A stretch of 5,442 nucleotides of DNA from Bacteroidales bacterium (GCA_003555385.1 PWHO01000243.1:1-5442); one strand, 5' to 3'. Counted from the stretch's first letter, positions 1-5,045 are shown. The notes: generated by a model from the sequence alone, not told the origin. Program-made: numbers and translations.

Positions 1-521
1 AAACCCTGAGGCAACAATACCCGGACTTAACCGTAAGAACCTGGAAGGAACTGGCACCCGACCTGGAATTCGTGTTTGAAATCACAGAAAAAAGCCTGCT
101 GATGATCACGGCAATTATTTTATTGGGAGTGGCCTTCGGCATCCTGAACACCATCCTGATGTCGGTCCTGGAGCGCACCCGCGAGCTGGGTATGCTTATG
201 TCAGTGGGCATGAAGCGGATACAGGTGTTTTTTATGGTGATTCTTGAGACGGTTTTGCTTTCGCTGACAGGCGGGGTGGCCGGGCTAACCGCATCTTTCT
301 TGCTGATCAGCTTTTTGCAGCAGCGGGGAATGGACCTCTCACCCATCGGAGGAGAAGCTTTGCGTGATTTCGGTTTTTCGCCACTTATCTACCCCGAGCT
401 GGACGCCATATTTTACCTGAAAGTGGCCGCCATGGTAGTAGGGTTTGCCATCCTGGCCGCCATTTACCCCGCCCGGAAAGCCACCAAATTAGAACCCGCC
501 GACGCCGTCCGCCATCAATAA
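1..521 (+). CDS. FtsX-like ABC transporter permease, C-terminal part (5' end outside window)
   Basis: The reading frame is already open at position 3 and runs 172 codons to TAA at 519-521, so this is the 3' end of a longer gene. I see three hydrophobic segments at about residues 31-55, 74-104 and 136-155 of the visible part. The first is followed by ERTRELGMLMSVGMKR (57-72), the hallmark of the FtsX permease domain of LolC/LolE, MacB and related transporters. The ending YPARKATKLEPADAVRHQ also matches the usual end of that family. These inner-membrane proteins pair with a separate ATPase and drive lipoprotein release, efflux or other envelope traffic without moving substrate through a classical channel. 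The substrate cannot be read from this fragment. A beta-barrel gene follows after 35 bases, which suggests export or sorting to the outer membrane. The family call is firm; assignment as LolE or MacB is not possible. Confidence 0.93.
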   Translation, partial: TLRQQYPDLTVRTWKELAPDLEFVFEITEKSLLMITAIILLGVAFGILNTILMSVLERTRELGMLMSVGMKRIQVFFMVILETVLLSLTGGVAGLTASFLLISFLQQRGMDLSPIGGEALRDFGFSPLIYPELDAIFYLKVAAMVVGFAILAAIYPARKATKLEPADAVRHQ

Positions 522-556
522 AATAACCCAAACAACCAACAACTAACCAACTCACC
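522..556 (+). promoter_or_regulatory. G-free A/C-rich leader before the beta-barrel gene
   Basis: All 35 bases between the permease stop and the next ATG lack G, and only three are T. There is no Shine-Dalgarno sequence. Bases 534-548 read AACCAACAACTAACC, identical to 1894-1908 ahead of the next small gene. An unstructured leader of this kind would suit initiation in Bacteroidota, where anti-Shine-Dalgarno pairing is little used. That role is inferred. The text may equally be a repeat remnant. Confidence 0.4.
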
Positions 557-1756
557 ATGAAGTATCTGACTACCATTCTGATCCTAACCACATTAACCAC
601 TCAAGGCATTTTCGCACAACCATTCGGCAACGACTCCCCTTTCAGGCTGCGCGGTTATATCAAGGCCATGCCCGGCCTTCAGCTGGACAAAGATTTTTCC
701 AATCCTGCGTATAATGGGCTGATCCATAACCGGCTTAATTTCAGATGGGGAATCTCTGATGCCGTGGATTTGAATATTGAAGGGCGCAACAGGCTGATGT
801 ACAATGAAATGCATGAAACCTTTCCAGGCATTGAAGATTTTTTTGCTCAGGATGACGGACTGGTTGACATGTCTTGGGTATGGCTGTCGGGTGACCGCTG
901 GATCGGCCATACAGAATTAGACCGGTTATACATGAACTGGCGCACAGAAAGCTGGCGCGTCAGGGCCGGCCGGCAACGGATCAACTGGGGGATCAACCTG
1001 GTATCCAACCCCAACGACCTCTTCAACACCTATTCATTTTTTGATTTCGACTACGAAGAGCGTCCCGGTGCCGATGCCCTCAGGGTACAACACTACATCA
1101 GTCATCTTTCCAGTATCGAAGTGGCCGTAAGCCCGGCCAGAGATGCGGAAGACATGGTAGCCGCGGCCAAATATGTGTTCAACACAAGGGGATTTGACAT
1201 TCAAAGCATTGCGGGATACTTCAGAAACCGCCTGGCCGTGGGAGGCGGATGGGCCGGGCATATCGGGGGAGCCGGCTTCAAGGGCGAGGCCACATGGTTC
1301 TACGACCTGGAACAACAGGGAAGTACCACACAACAGGAAAACACAACACAGCAGGAAAACGTGGACAGAGCTAACCTGGTTCTGGCCGCGGGCCTGGACT
1401 ACATGTTCTCCAACGGCACATTCGGTGTGGTGGAACTACTATACAATGGCGGATATGAAAGAAACCCGGGGGAAGTAATACAGGTAACCCAGCCCCTCCG
1501 GCCCGACAACATCATGTTTTCCAGGTATGCAATTACACTCAGTGCTGATCACGCTTTTTCCCCGATTCTCAGCGGAGGTTTGGCGGTGATGGCCCTTCCC
1601 GATACCGAAGCGGCCTTTTTAATGCCACAATTGAACTACTCAGTGGCCTCCAACCTGGATTTCCAGTTTGTCGGTCAACTCTTTTTCGGCGGAGAAAGCA
1701 CCATTTTTGAGGAAGCCGGCGCCGGACTTTTCACTTCGTTAAACTATTCCTTCTGA
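557..1756 (+). CDS. Outer-membrane beta-barrel protein, porin-like, uncharacterised
   Basis: This is a 399-residue protein starting at ATG 557, the first codon of a clear signal peptide: K2, a hydrophobic run over 4-19, and probable cleavage after FA at 20, leaving QPFGNDSP. The rest alternates polar and hydrophobic or aromatic residues with many Gly, Asn and Tyr. It ends in LNYSF, the aromatic-terminated last strand recognised by the BAM machinery. A block at 138-157 holds GRQRINWG and NPNDLFN, and is followed by an acidic-aromatic segment ending in ERPG (about 162-171). I associate this block with DUF1302-like and other porin-type barrels, but I cannot name the family. A short surface-loop-like segment (257-268) repeats TTQQEN twice. 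The gene follows an FtsX permease by 35 bases and probably shares its transcript, so a joint role in envelope export or lipid/lipoprotein handling is plausible. No substrate can be assigned. Confidence 0.88.
   Translation: MKYLTTILILTTLTTQGIFAQPFGNDSPFRLRGYIKAMPGLQLDKDFSNPAYNGLIHNRLNFRWGISDAVDLNIEGRNRLMYNEMHETFPGIEDFFAQDDGLVDMSWVWLSGDRWIGHTELDRLYMNWRTESWRVRAGRQRINWGINLVSNPNDLFNTYSFFDFDYEERPGADALRVQHYISHLSSIEVAVSPARDAEDMVAAAKYVFNTRGFDIQSIAGYFRNRLAVGGGWAGHIGGAGFKGEATWFYDLEQQGSTTQQENTTQQENVDRANLVLAAGLDYMFSNGTFGVVELLYNGGYERNPGEVIQVTQPLRPDNIMFSRYAITLSADHAFSPILSGGLAVMALPDTEAAFLMPQLNYSVASNLDFQFVGQLFFGGESTIFEEAGAGLFTSLNYSF
1325..1360 (+). repeat. In-frame 18-bp tandem repeat encoding TTQQEN twice
   Basis: Bases 1325-1342 and 1343-1360 each encode TTQQEN, with only synonymous differences between the two copies. 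The segment is hydrophilic and lies between likely beta strands of the barrel protein, so it is probably an external loop that grew by duplication. The synonymous differences mean the duplication is not brand new. Confidence 0.7.
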
Positions 1757-1824
1757 AATAGTATCCTTTGGTACAATTTATGCTGTATCTAAATAGTGAC
1801 AAACAAGAACCCTGAACCCACAAA

Positions 1825-1897
1825 CCAACAACCAACAACCTGCCAGCCTCGTCCAACGAGCATAGGCAACCTTCACGAACCCCAGGCCATGAGAACC
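1825..1897 (-). repeat. 73-bp interspersed repeat, copy 1 (minus orientation)
   Basis: Read on the minus strand, this stretch begins GGTTCTCATGG and ends GGTTGTTGGTTGTTGG. It aligns without gaps to 4723-4795 (55 of 73 identical by hand count) and 4805-4877 (48 of 73). The first 10 and last 13 bases are the same in all three copies, and a GCC at bases 31-33 is also shared. It fills most of the gap between the barrel gene and the small membrane ORF. The remainder of that gap (1757-1824) shows no gene, terminator or convincing promoter. Confidence 0.75.
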
Positions 1898-1924
1898 AAC
1901 AACTAACCTCTAACAGAACCACCA

Positions 1925-2098
1925 ATGAGCGAATTGAATTACATAACCCCCGCCATGGAACACAGCCCGCTCTGGTCAGGCCAGGAAAGCCAGAAAGACC
2001 AGGAAAGCAGGTTGATAAAACTCGGGCTTTACCTGCTCCGACTGGTGATTTTGACCGGATTGTTGGTTTTTGTTTTACAAGCCGGATCAGCCGCCTGA
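1925..2098 (+). CDS. Possible small single-pass membrane protein (57 aa)
   Basis: ATG at 1925 opens a 57-codon frame ending in TGA at 2096-2098. The N-terminal 31 residues (start MSELNYITPAMEH) are polar and rich in Glu, Gln and Ser. Residues 33-53 form one strongly hydrophobic segment (LGLYLLRLVILTGLLVFVLQ), followed by a short GSAA tail. That layout suggests a bitopic inner-membrane miniprotein. I recognise no family. The leader before it (1894-1924) is A/C-rich with a single G, and shares AACCAACAACTAACC with the leader of the barrel gene, which supports a genuine start. There is no Shine-Dalgarno sequence, and a random 57-codon ORF with a hydrophobic run is possible, so the call stays tentative. 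Confidence 0.45.
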   Translation: MSELNYITPAMEHSPLWSGQESQKDQESRLIKLGLYLLRLVILTGLLVFVLQAGSAA

Positions 2099-2155
2099 GT
2101 GCAAACCGGAGATCTGAATTAAGACAGTTAGTATTTTTTTAACATGAAAAAGTTT

Positions 2156-2183
2156 TTTGTAAGAAATAGTTTTCTCATATTTG
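2156..2183 (+). promoter_or_regulatory. Weak candidate Bacteroidetes promoter for the GNAT-like gene
   Basis: CATATTTG at 2176-2183 matches the Bacteroidetes -7 element TAnnTTTG at five of the six fixed positions. TTTG at 2156-2159 could be the -33 element, but the 16-base gap is shorter than usual. The surrounding 2110-2235 stretch is very AT-rich with several T runs, as expected of a promoter region between transcription units. Transcription would begin near 2190 and leave a leader of roughly 50-90 bases. Confidence 0.35.
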
Positions 2184-2276
2184 CAAGGTGATTAATTGTC
2201 TGAAAATCAATTTTTTAAACAGATGTTTTAGTTTTTGATGGCCATTTCAGATTTTGAGGCACAAAATAACACACCC

Positions 2277-2813
2277 ATGAACAATCATTATAAAATCCGG
2301 ACTGCGAAAGATACCGACAAGAAGGACATATACAGACTTTTTCTGGAAAAAGTCACCAGGGAAAAGAAACTGCTGAATGCTTCCATCGTACCTGAATGCT
2401 TTTTGAGGGAGTTTGTTGATAAGGCCATAAAAAAAGGGAATATGCTTGTGGTGGAAAACAACCGCGACGAGGTGGCGCTTATTGGCGAAGTACATTACTA
2501 CCATACCAACGGCAAGGATAGCCCCGATGAAAATGATCTGCTTAAGGAATTTTCTTTTTTCTCAGGCACAGCGTGCGATCCCGACGAACAGGAAACAAGC
2601 CTGGTAAGCTGGTTGTTCGGCGAAATAGAGCAGAAACACCACGATGTATTCAGGGTGGAACTCAATACCCCTGTATGCTCCGAAGCTTCGGTCAATTTTT
2701 TCAAAAAGATGGGACTGACAGTGGAAGGCAATTATAACGGGAGGCTGAAAAACAAGTCACCGCAACGGCAACTGATGTTACCCCTTTCCTGGGCCAACCC
2801 CTCTTTCAATTAA
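2277..2813 (+). CDS. Divergent GNAT-family N-acetyltransferase-like protein
   Basis: From ATG 2277 this encodes 178 residues and begins directly with the domain: YKIRTAKDTDKKDIYRLF at 5-22, a typical GNAT first strand and helix. The strand pair around VENNRDEVALIGEVHYY (59-75) and the C-terminal block at 126-156, with RVEL, A..NFFKKMGL and EGNYNGRL, match motif B and the end of a common Bacteroidetes GNAT group. The region where motif A (Q/RxxGxG/A) should bind the acetyl-CoA pyrophosphate reads DPDEQETSLVSWLF (101-114) and has no glycines. The protein may therefore bind CoA poorly or have another role. An upstream ATG at 2238 and a TTG at 2235 are in frame. I prefer 2277 because the domain starts there and the preceding bases (aaaataacacaccc) resemble other A/C-rich leaders in this window. 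The gene stands alone, with a terminator behind it. Confidence 0.72.
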   Translation: MNNHYKIRTAKDTDKKDIYRLFLEKVTREKKLLNASIVPECFLREFVDKAIKKGNMLVVENNRDEVALIGEVHYYHTNGKDSPDENDLLKEFSFFSGTACDPDEQETSLVSWLFGEIEQKHHDVFRVELNTPVCSEASVNFFKKMGLTVEGNYNGRLKNKSPQRQLMLPLSWANPSFN

Positions 2814-2832
2814 CAACCCCTCTTTCAATTAA
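2795..2832 (+). repeat. Perfect 19-bp tandem duplication across the GNAT-like gene's stop codon
   Basis: CAACCCCTCTTTCAATTAA occurs at 2795-2813 and again, without any change, at 2814-2832. The first copy holds the last codons and TAA stop of the GNAT-like gene; the second lies wholly downstream and is not translated. Perfect identity suggests a recent slippage or duplication event. Confidence 0.9.
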
Positions 2833-2856
2833 TATAGATTCAGACATGTTTCCTTT

Positions 2857-2890
2857 GCGCCGGGGCGGACACCCCGGCGTTTTTATTATT
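2857..2890 (+). terminator. Intrinsic (rho-independent) terminator after the GNAT-like gene
   Basis: CGCCGGGG (2858-2865) pairs perfectly with CCCCGGCG (2872-2879) around the six-base loop CGGACA. G2857 and T2880 can extend the stem by a wobble pair. A T-rich tail (tttttattatt, 2880-2890) follows at once. This is a textbook + strand terminator and separates the GNAT-like unit from the isomerase-pheS unit. Confidence 0.92.
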
Positions 2891-2919
2891 GCCTGATACC
2901 ATCATTATATGTAACTTTG
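2888..2919 (+). promoter_or_regulatory. Bacteroidetes-type promoter for the isomerase-pheS unit
   Basis: TAACTTTG at 2912-2919 fits the -7 consensus TAnnTTTG exactly. ATTG at 2888-2891 serves as a -33 element with a 20-base gap, the usual spacing. Transcription should start around 2925, about 20 bases before the ATG at 2946. The position just behind the terminator and just ahead of the isomerase start supports the call. It also rules out the in-frame ATG at 2889 as the start. Confidence 0.72.
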
Positions 2920-2945
2920 GCATCCTCAAATCAATACATCGAACA

Positions 2946-3644
2946 ATGAAAAGCCAGAACAGCAAATCACTTGCCATTGCGCTCCTTGCAGGCCTGTTTT
3001 TATTTCCCGCATGCGCCAATTCCGGCAACGGATCCAACAACCAGGAGCCATCAGACATCCATGTGAAGATTGAAACCACCATGGGTGACATCACCGTCAA
3101 ACTTTATGACGAAACACCACTGCACAGGGATAATTTTCTATCATTGATAGAAGAAGATTTTTACGAAGGCGTGCTTTTTCACCGGGTCATTAACCATTTC
3201 ATGATACAGGCCGGTGATCCGATGAGCATAGATGCAGTTCCGGGAGAGCCCCTTGGATCGGGCGGACCGGGATACACCATTCCTGCCGAGATCATACCGG
3301 GCATCTACCATCAAAAAGGAGCCCTGGCCGCAGCCAGGCAAGGCGACCAGGCAAACCCGGAAAGGGAATCATCCGGATCGCAATTCTATATCGCACAGGG
3401 AAGGGTGTTCAGTGAAGAAGGGCTCAATCAGATGGCTGAGGAAAGAGACCTGGACCTCAACGAAGAGCAACGGGAGATCTATACCACCACAGGAGGAACT
3501 CCTCACCTTGACAATGCTTATACGGTATTTGGCCAGGTAATCGAAGGAATGGAAGTGGTAGAACGCATCGCCGCCATGGAAACCGACGACAGAGACCGCC
3601 CGGTAGAGGATGTGTCTATTGTCAGGATGGAAGTGATTGAATAA
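2946..3644 (+). CDS. Cyclophilin-type peptidyl-prolyl cis-trans isomerase, lipoprotein
   Basis: This 232-residue protein catalyses cis-trans isomerisation of Xaa-Pro bonds, here as a folding helper in the cell envelope. Residues 1-23 form a lipoprotein signal: lysines at 2 and 7, a hydrophobic core at 9-20, and FPAC with Cys23 as the lipidation site (a relaxed Bacteroidetes-style lipobox). A Ser/Asn/Gly-rich linker follows. The cyclophilin domain starts near 38. FHRVINHFMIQAGDP (78-92) holds the catalytic Arg80, Phe85 and Gln88; SGSQFYIAQG (143-152) and LDNAYTVFGQVIEGMEVV (188-205) are the other core motifs. The position of the cyclophilin A tryptophan is His187, as in many bacterial forms. 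About 30 residues (153-186) are inserted between the last two motifs, an insertion I know from other Bacteroidetes cyclophilins. The start at 2946 is fixed by the signal peptide and by the promoter at 2888-2919. pheS follows after 11 bases. Confidence 0.95.
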   Translation: MKSQNSKSLAIALLAGLFLFPACANSGNGSNNQEPSDIHVKIETTMGDITVKLYDETPLHRDNFLSLIEEDFYEGVLFHRVINHFMIQAGDPMSIDAVPGEPLGSGGPGYTIPAEIIPGIYHQKGALAAARQGDQANPERESSGSQFYIAQGRVFSEEGLNQMAEERDLDLNEEQREIYTTTGGTPHLDNAYTVFGQVIEGMEVVERIAAMETDDRDRPVEDVSIVRMEVIE

Positions 3645-3655
3645 AGAAACAAACT

Positions 3656-4681
3656 ATGATTGACAAGATTGACGCCCTGCTGAAAGAGGTAGAAAGTTTC
3701 AGTGCAAAAACCGTAGAGGAAGCGGAGGCATTCCGGGTAAAAATGCTGTCCAAAAAAGGAGAGATCCCGGCATTGTTCAAGGATTTTAAGTCAGTTGACC
3801 CTGCAAGCCGTAAGGACGTGGGAATGCGTCTGAATCAGCTCAAGCAGGCTGCCACCGACAAGGTTAACGAGGAAAAAGACAGGCTGGCTGCATCTGAAGA
3901 CAGCGGAAGCACACAACGGCCGGACATGACCATGCCAGCCCGCTTTAACCCCATAGGCTCCCGCCACCCGCTCTCTGTGGTCAGAAACCGCATCAACAAA
4001 ATCTTTGAAAAGATTGGCTTTGTGATCTCCGAAGGCCCGGAGATCGAAGACGACTGGCATAATTTCAGTGCATTGAACTTCCCGGAAGAGCACCCCGCCC
4101 GCGACATGCAAGACACCTTTTTTGTTGAGAAGAATCCGGACATTGCCCTGCGCACCCATACCTCTTCTGTGCAGGTAAGGGTCATGGAAAACCAGCAGCC
4201 CCCGATCCGGACCATATCCCCCGGAAGGGTGTTCCGCAATGAAGCGATTTCTGCCAGGGCCCATTGTATCTTTCATCAGGTGGAAGGCCTTTATATTGAT
4301 GAAGGAGTGAGTTTCGCCGACATGAAACAGACCTTGCTGTATTTCGCCCGGGAAATGTTTGGCGAAGACACACAAATCCGCCTGCGCCCGTCGTTTTTCC
4401 CGTTTACCGAACCCTCAGCCGAAATGGACGTTTCCTGCAACATCTGCGGGGGGCCCGGATGCACCATCTGCAAGTACAGCGGCTGGATCGAGGTAATGGG
4501 CTGCGGCATGGTCGATCCCAATGTGCTCGACAACTGCGGCATCGACAGTGCCAGATACTCGGGCTTTGCCTTCGGCATGGGAATCGAGCGCATCACCATG
4601 AACCTTTACCAGGTCAAAGACCTCAGGATGTTCTTCGAGAACGACCTGCGTTTTCTGAAACAGTTTGAATCTGCGGTTTAG
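3656..4681 (+). CDS. pheS: Phenylalanine--tRNA ligase alpha subunit
   Basis: This is a complete 341-residue PheS, the catalytic subunit of the cytoplasmic (alpha-beta)2 enzyme that charges tRNA-Phe (EC 6.1.1.20). Residues 1-95 form the charged helical N-terminal arm that contacts tRNA. The class II core begins near 100 (GSRHPLSVVRNRI). Clear signatures are GPEIEDDWHNFSALNFPEEHPARDMQDTFF around 130-160, motif 2 with FRNE (193-196) and the following RAHCIFHQVEGLYID, RPSFFPFTEPSAEMDV (about 244-260), and motif 3 GMGIER (307-312). Ala305 in GFAFG lies in the phenylalanine pocket and is the normal residue. Cys261, 264, 269 and 272 form a CX2C-X4-CX2C knuckle seen in many bacterial PheS proteins and possibly metal-binding. 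It lies 11 bases behind the isomerase gene and very likely shares its promoter. The beta subunit gene, pheT, is not adjacent, as is common in Bacteroidota. No intrinsic terminator follows. Confidence 0.98.
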   Translation: MIDKIDALLKEVESFSAKTVEEAEAFRVKMLSKKGEIPALFKDFKSVDPASRKDVGMRLNQLKQAATDKVNEEKDRLAASEDSGSTQRPDMTMPARFNPIGSRHPLSVVRNRINKIFEKIGFVISEGPEIEDDWHNFSALNFPEEHPARDMQDTFFVEKNPDIALRTHTSSVQVRVMENQQPPIRTISPGRVFRNEAISARAHCIFHQVEGLYIDEGVSFADMKQTLLYFAREMFGEDTQIRLRPSFFPFTEPSAEMDVSCNICGGPGCTICKYSGWIEVMGCGMVDPNVLDNCGIDSARYSGFAFGMGIERITMNLYQVKDLRMFFENDLRFLKQFESAV

Positions 4682-4698
4682 AATAGTTGTTGGTTAAC

Positions 4699-4713
4699 GG
4701 GGGCTTCGCCCCC
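4699..4713 (-). repeat. GC hairpin with GAA loop on the minus strand, behind pheS
   Basis: GGGGGC (4699-4704) pairs with GCCCCC (4708-4713) around TTC. On the minus strand it reads as a GAA-loop hairpin like those at 4941-4955 and 5026-5038, and it is followed there by gttaaccaacaac, close to the gactaaccaacaac behind an array hairpin. It seems to be an outlying unit in the opposite orientation, without the GGAG head. No T run follows on either strand, so it is not a standard terminator, though it could protect the 3' end of the pheS mRNA. Confidence 0.65.
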
Positions 4714-4722
4714 TTGGTTGTT

Positions 4723-4795
4723 GGTTCTCATGGGATGAGGATGGTGAGGGTAGCCCATAGACCGTGGCCGGAGCTGACAGATTGTTGGTTGTTGG
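4723..4795 (+). repeat. 73-bp interspersed repeat, copy 2
   Basis: It begins GGTTCTCATGG and ends TTGTTGGTTGTTGG, and aligns gap-free with copy 1 (55 of 73 identical). CTCAT and ATGAG around GGG (4727-4739) form a small 5-3-5 palindrome at its left end. The interior differs from copy 3 far more than the ends do. On either side it runs into TTGGTTG text. Confidence 0.75.
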
Positions 4796-4804
4796 TTGGT
4801 TGTT

Positions 4805-4877
4805 GGTTCTCATGGGATGAGTGATGGGGAAGCTGCCAATGGTCTGGTAAACAGGCGACGCGGTTGTTGGTTGTTGG
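4805..4877 (+). repeat. 73-bp interspersed repeat, copy 3
   Basis: It has the same orientation as copy 2 and starts 82 bases further on. The left 17 bases, including the CTCATGGGATGAG palindrome (4809-4821), and the right 13 bases are identical to copy 2; overall 45 of 73 positions match without gaps. The interior matches better if a one-base shift is allowed. Conserved ends with a diverged middle point to an old element or to selection on the ends. Confidence 0.7.
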
Positions 4878-4904
4878 TTCACACGGGCCATGGAAACTAA
4901 CAAC
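4870..4904. repeat. Inverted repeat at the polarity switch of the repeat region
   Basis: GTTGTTGGTT (4870-4879) and AACTAACAAC (4895-4904) pair over 10 positions, with one G-T wobble, around a 15-base loop. Left of it the + strand carries TTGTTGG text; right of it, AACAAC text. Confidence 0.55.
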
Positions 4905-5045
4905 TGGAGGGGCGTCAGCCCCGACTAACTAACAACTGGAGGGTGCGAAGCACCCGACTAACCAACAACTGGAGGCGCGTCAGCGCCGACTAACTGGAGA
5001 GGGCGTCAGCCCTCGACTAACTGGAGTGGCGAAGCCACGACTAAT
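4904..5045 (+). repeat. Tandem array of five REP-like hairpins with GGAG heads
   Basis: Hairpins lie at 4909-4922 (GGGGC/GCCCC, loop GTCA), 4941-4955 (GGGTGC/GCACCC, loop GAA), 4974-4987 (GGCGC/GCGCC, loop GTCA), 4999-5014 (GAGGGC/GCCCTC, loop GTCA) and 5026-5038 (GTGGC/GCCAC, loop GAA). Every one is preceded by CTGGA, so that GGAG sits at the foot of the stem, and followed by GACTAA. Spacers are 18, 18, 11 and 11 bases; the short form lacks seven bases of the AACAAC text. Stem sequences differ between units yet always pair fully, a covariation-like pattern. GGAG or GTAG next to a palindrome is the known signature of REP elements mobilised by RAYT (Y1/HUH) transposases. No such gene is in the window, so the RAYT link is inferred. 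Confidence 0.8.

Larger units (their letters stand above)
4682..5045. repeat. Gene-free composite repeat region between pheS and kynureninase
   Basis: These 364 bases hold no credible gene and no terminator with a T tract. From left to right I see a GTTGTTGGTTAAC stretch, a GC hairpin (4699-4713), two copies of the 73-bp element (4723-4795 and 4805-4877) joined by TTGTTGG repeats, an inverted repeat where TTGTTGG text flips to AACAAC text (4870-4904), and a tandem array of five hairpins (4904-5045). No TAnnTTTG promoter is visible. The individual parts are listed separately. Confidence 0.85.

Noticed and set aside
1760..1775. TATCCTTTG as a -7 promoter element for the small membrane ORF
   Set aside because: It has three bases rather than two between TA and TTTG, and no -33 element at the proper distance.
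2144..2191. 15-codon ORF reading MKKFFVRNSFLIFAR
   Set aside because: It looks like the start of a signal peptide, but it stops at once and overlaps the candidate promoter. It is AT-rich and too short to support; chance is the simpler explanation.
2889..2945. Extended N-terminus of the isomerase from the in-frame ATG at 2889
   Set aside because: The extension would run through the promoter elements (2888-2919) and would place 19 residues before a normal lipoprotein signal peptide. The ATG at 2946 gives the proper signal.
3791..4375. Long minus-strand open frames opposite pheS
   Set aside because: They mirror the strongly conserved pheS coding frame and have no recognisable domain or start signal.
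4699..4713. Hairpin behind pheS as an intrinsic terminator
   Set aside because: The stem is strong but is followed by ttggttgttgg rather than a T tract.
4694..4903. Minus-strand ORF of 69 codons in the repeat region
   Set aside because: It is made of translated repeat text (Asn/Gln/Pro/Thr from CCAACAAC) and shows no protein-like character.
4904..5045. The repeat array as a CRISPR
   Set aside because: Units are only about 25-33 bases long, the variable part is a self-complementary stem rather than a unique spacer, and there are no cas genes in the window.
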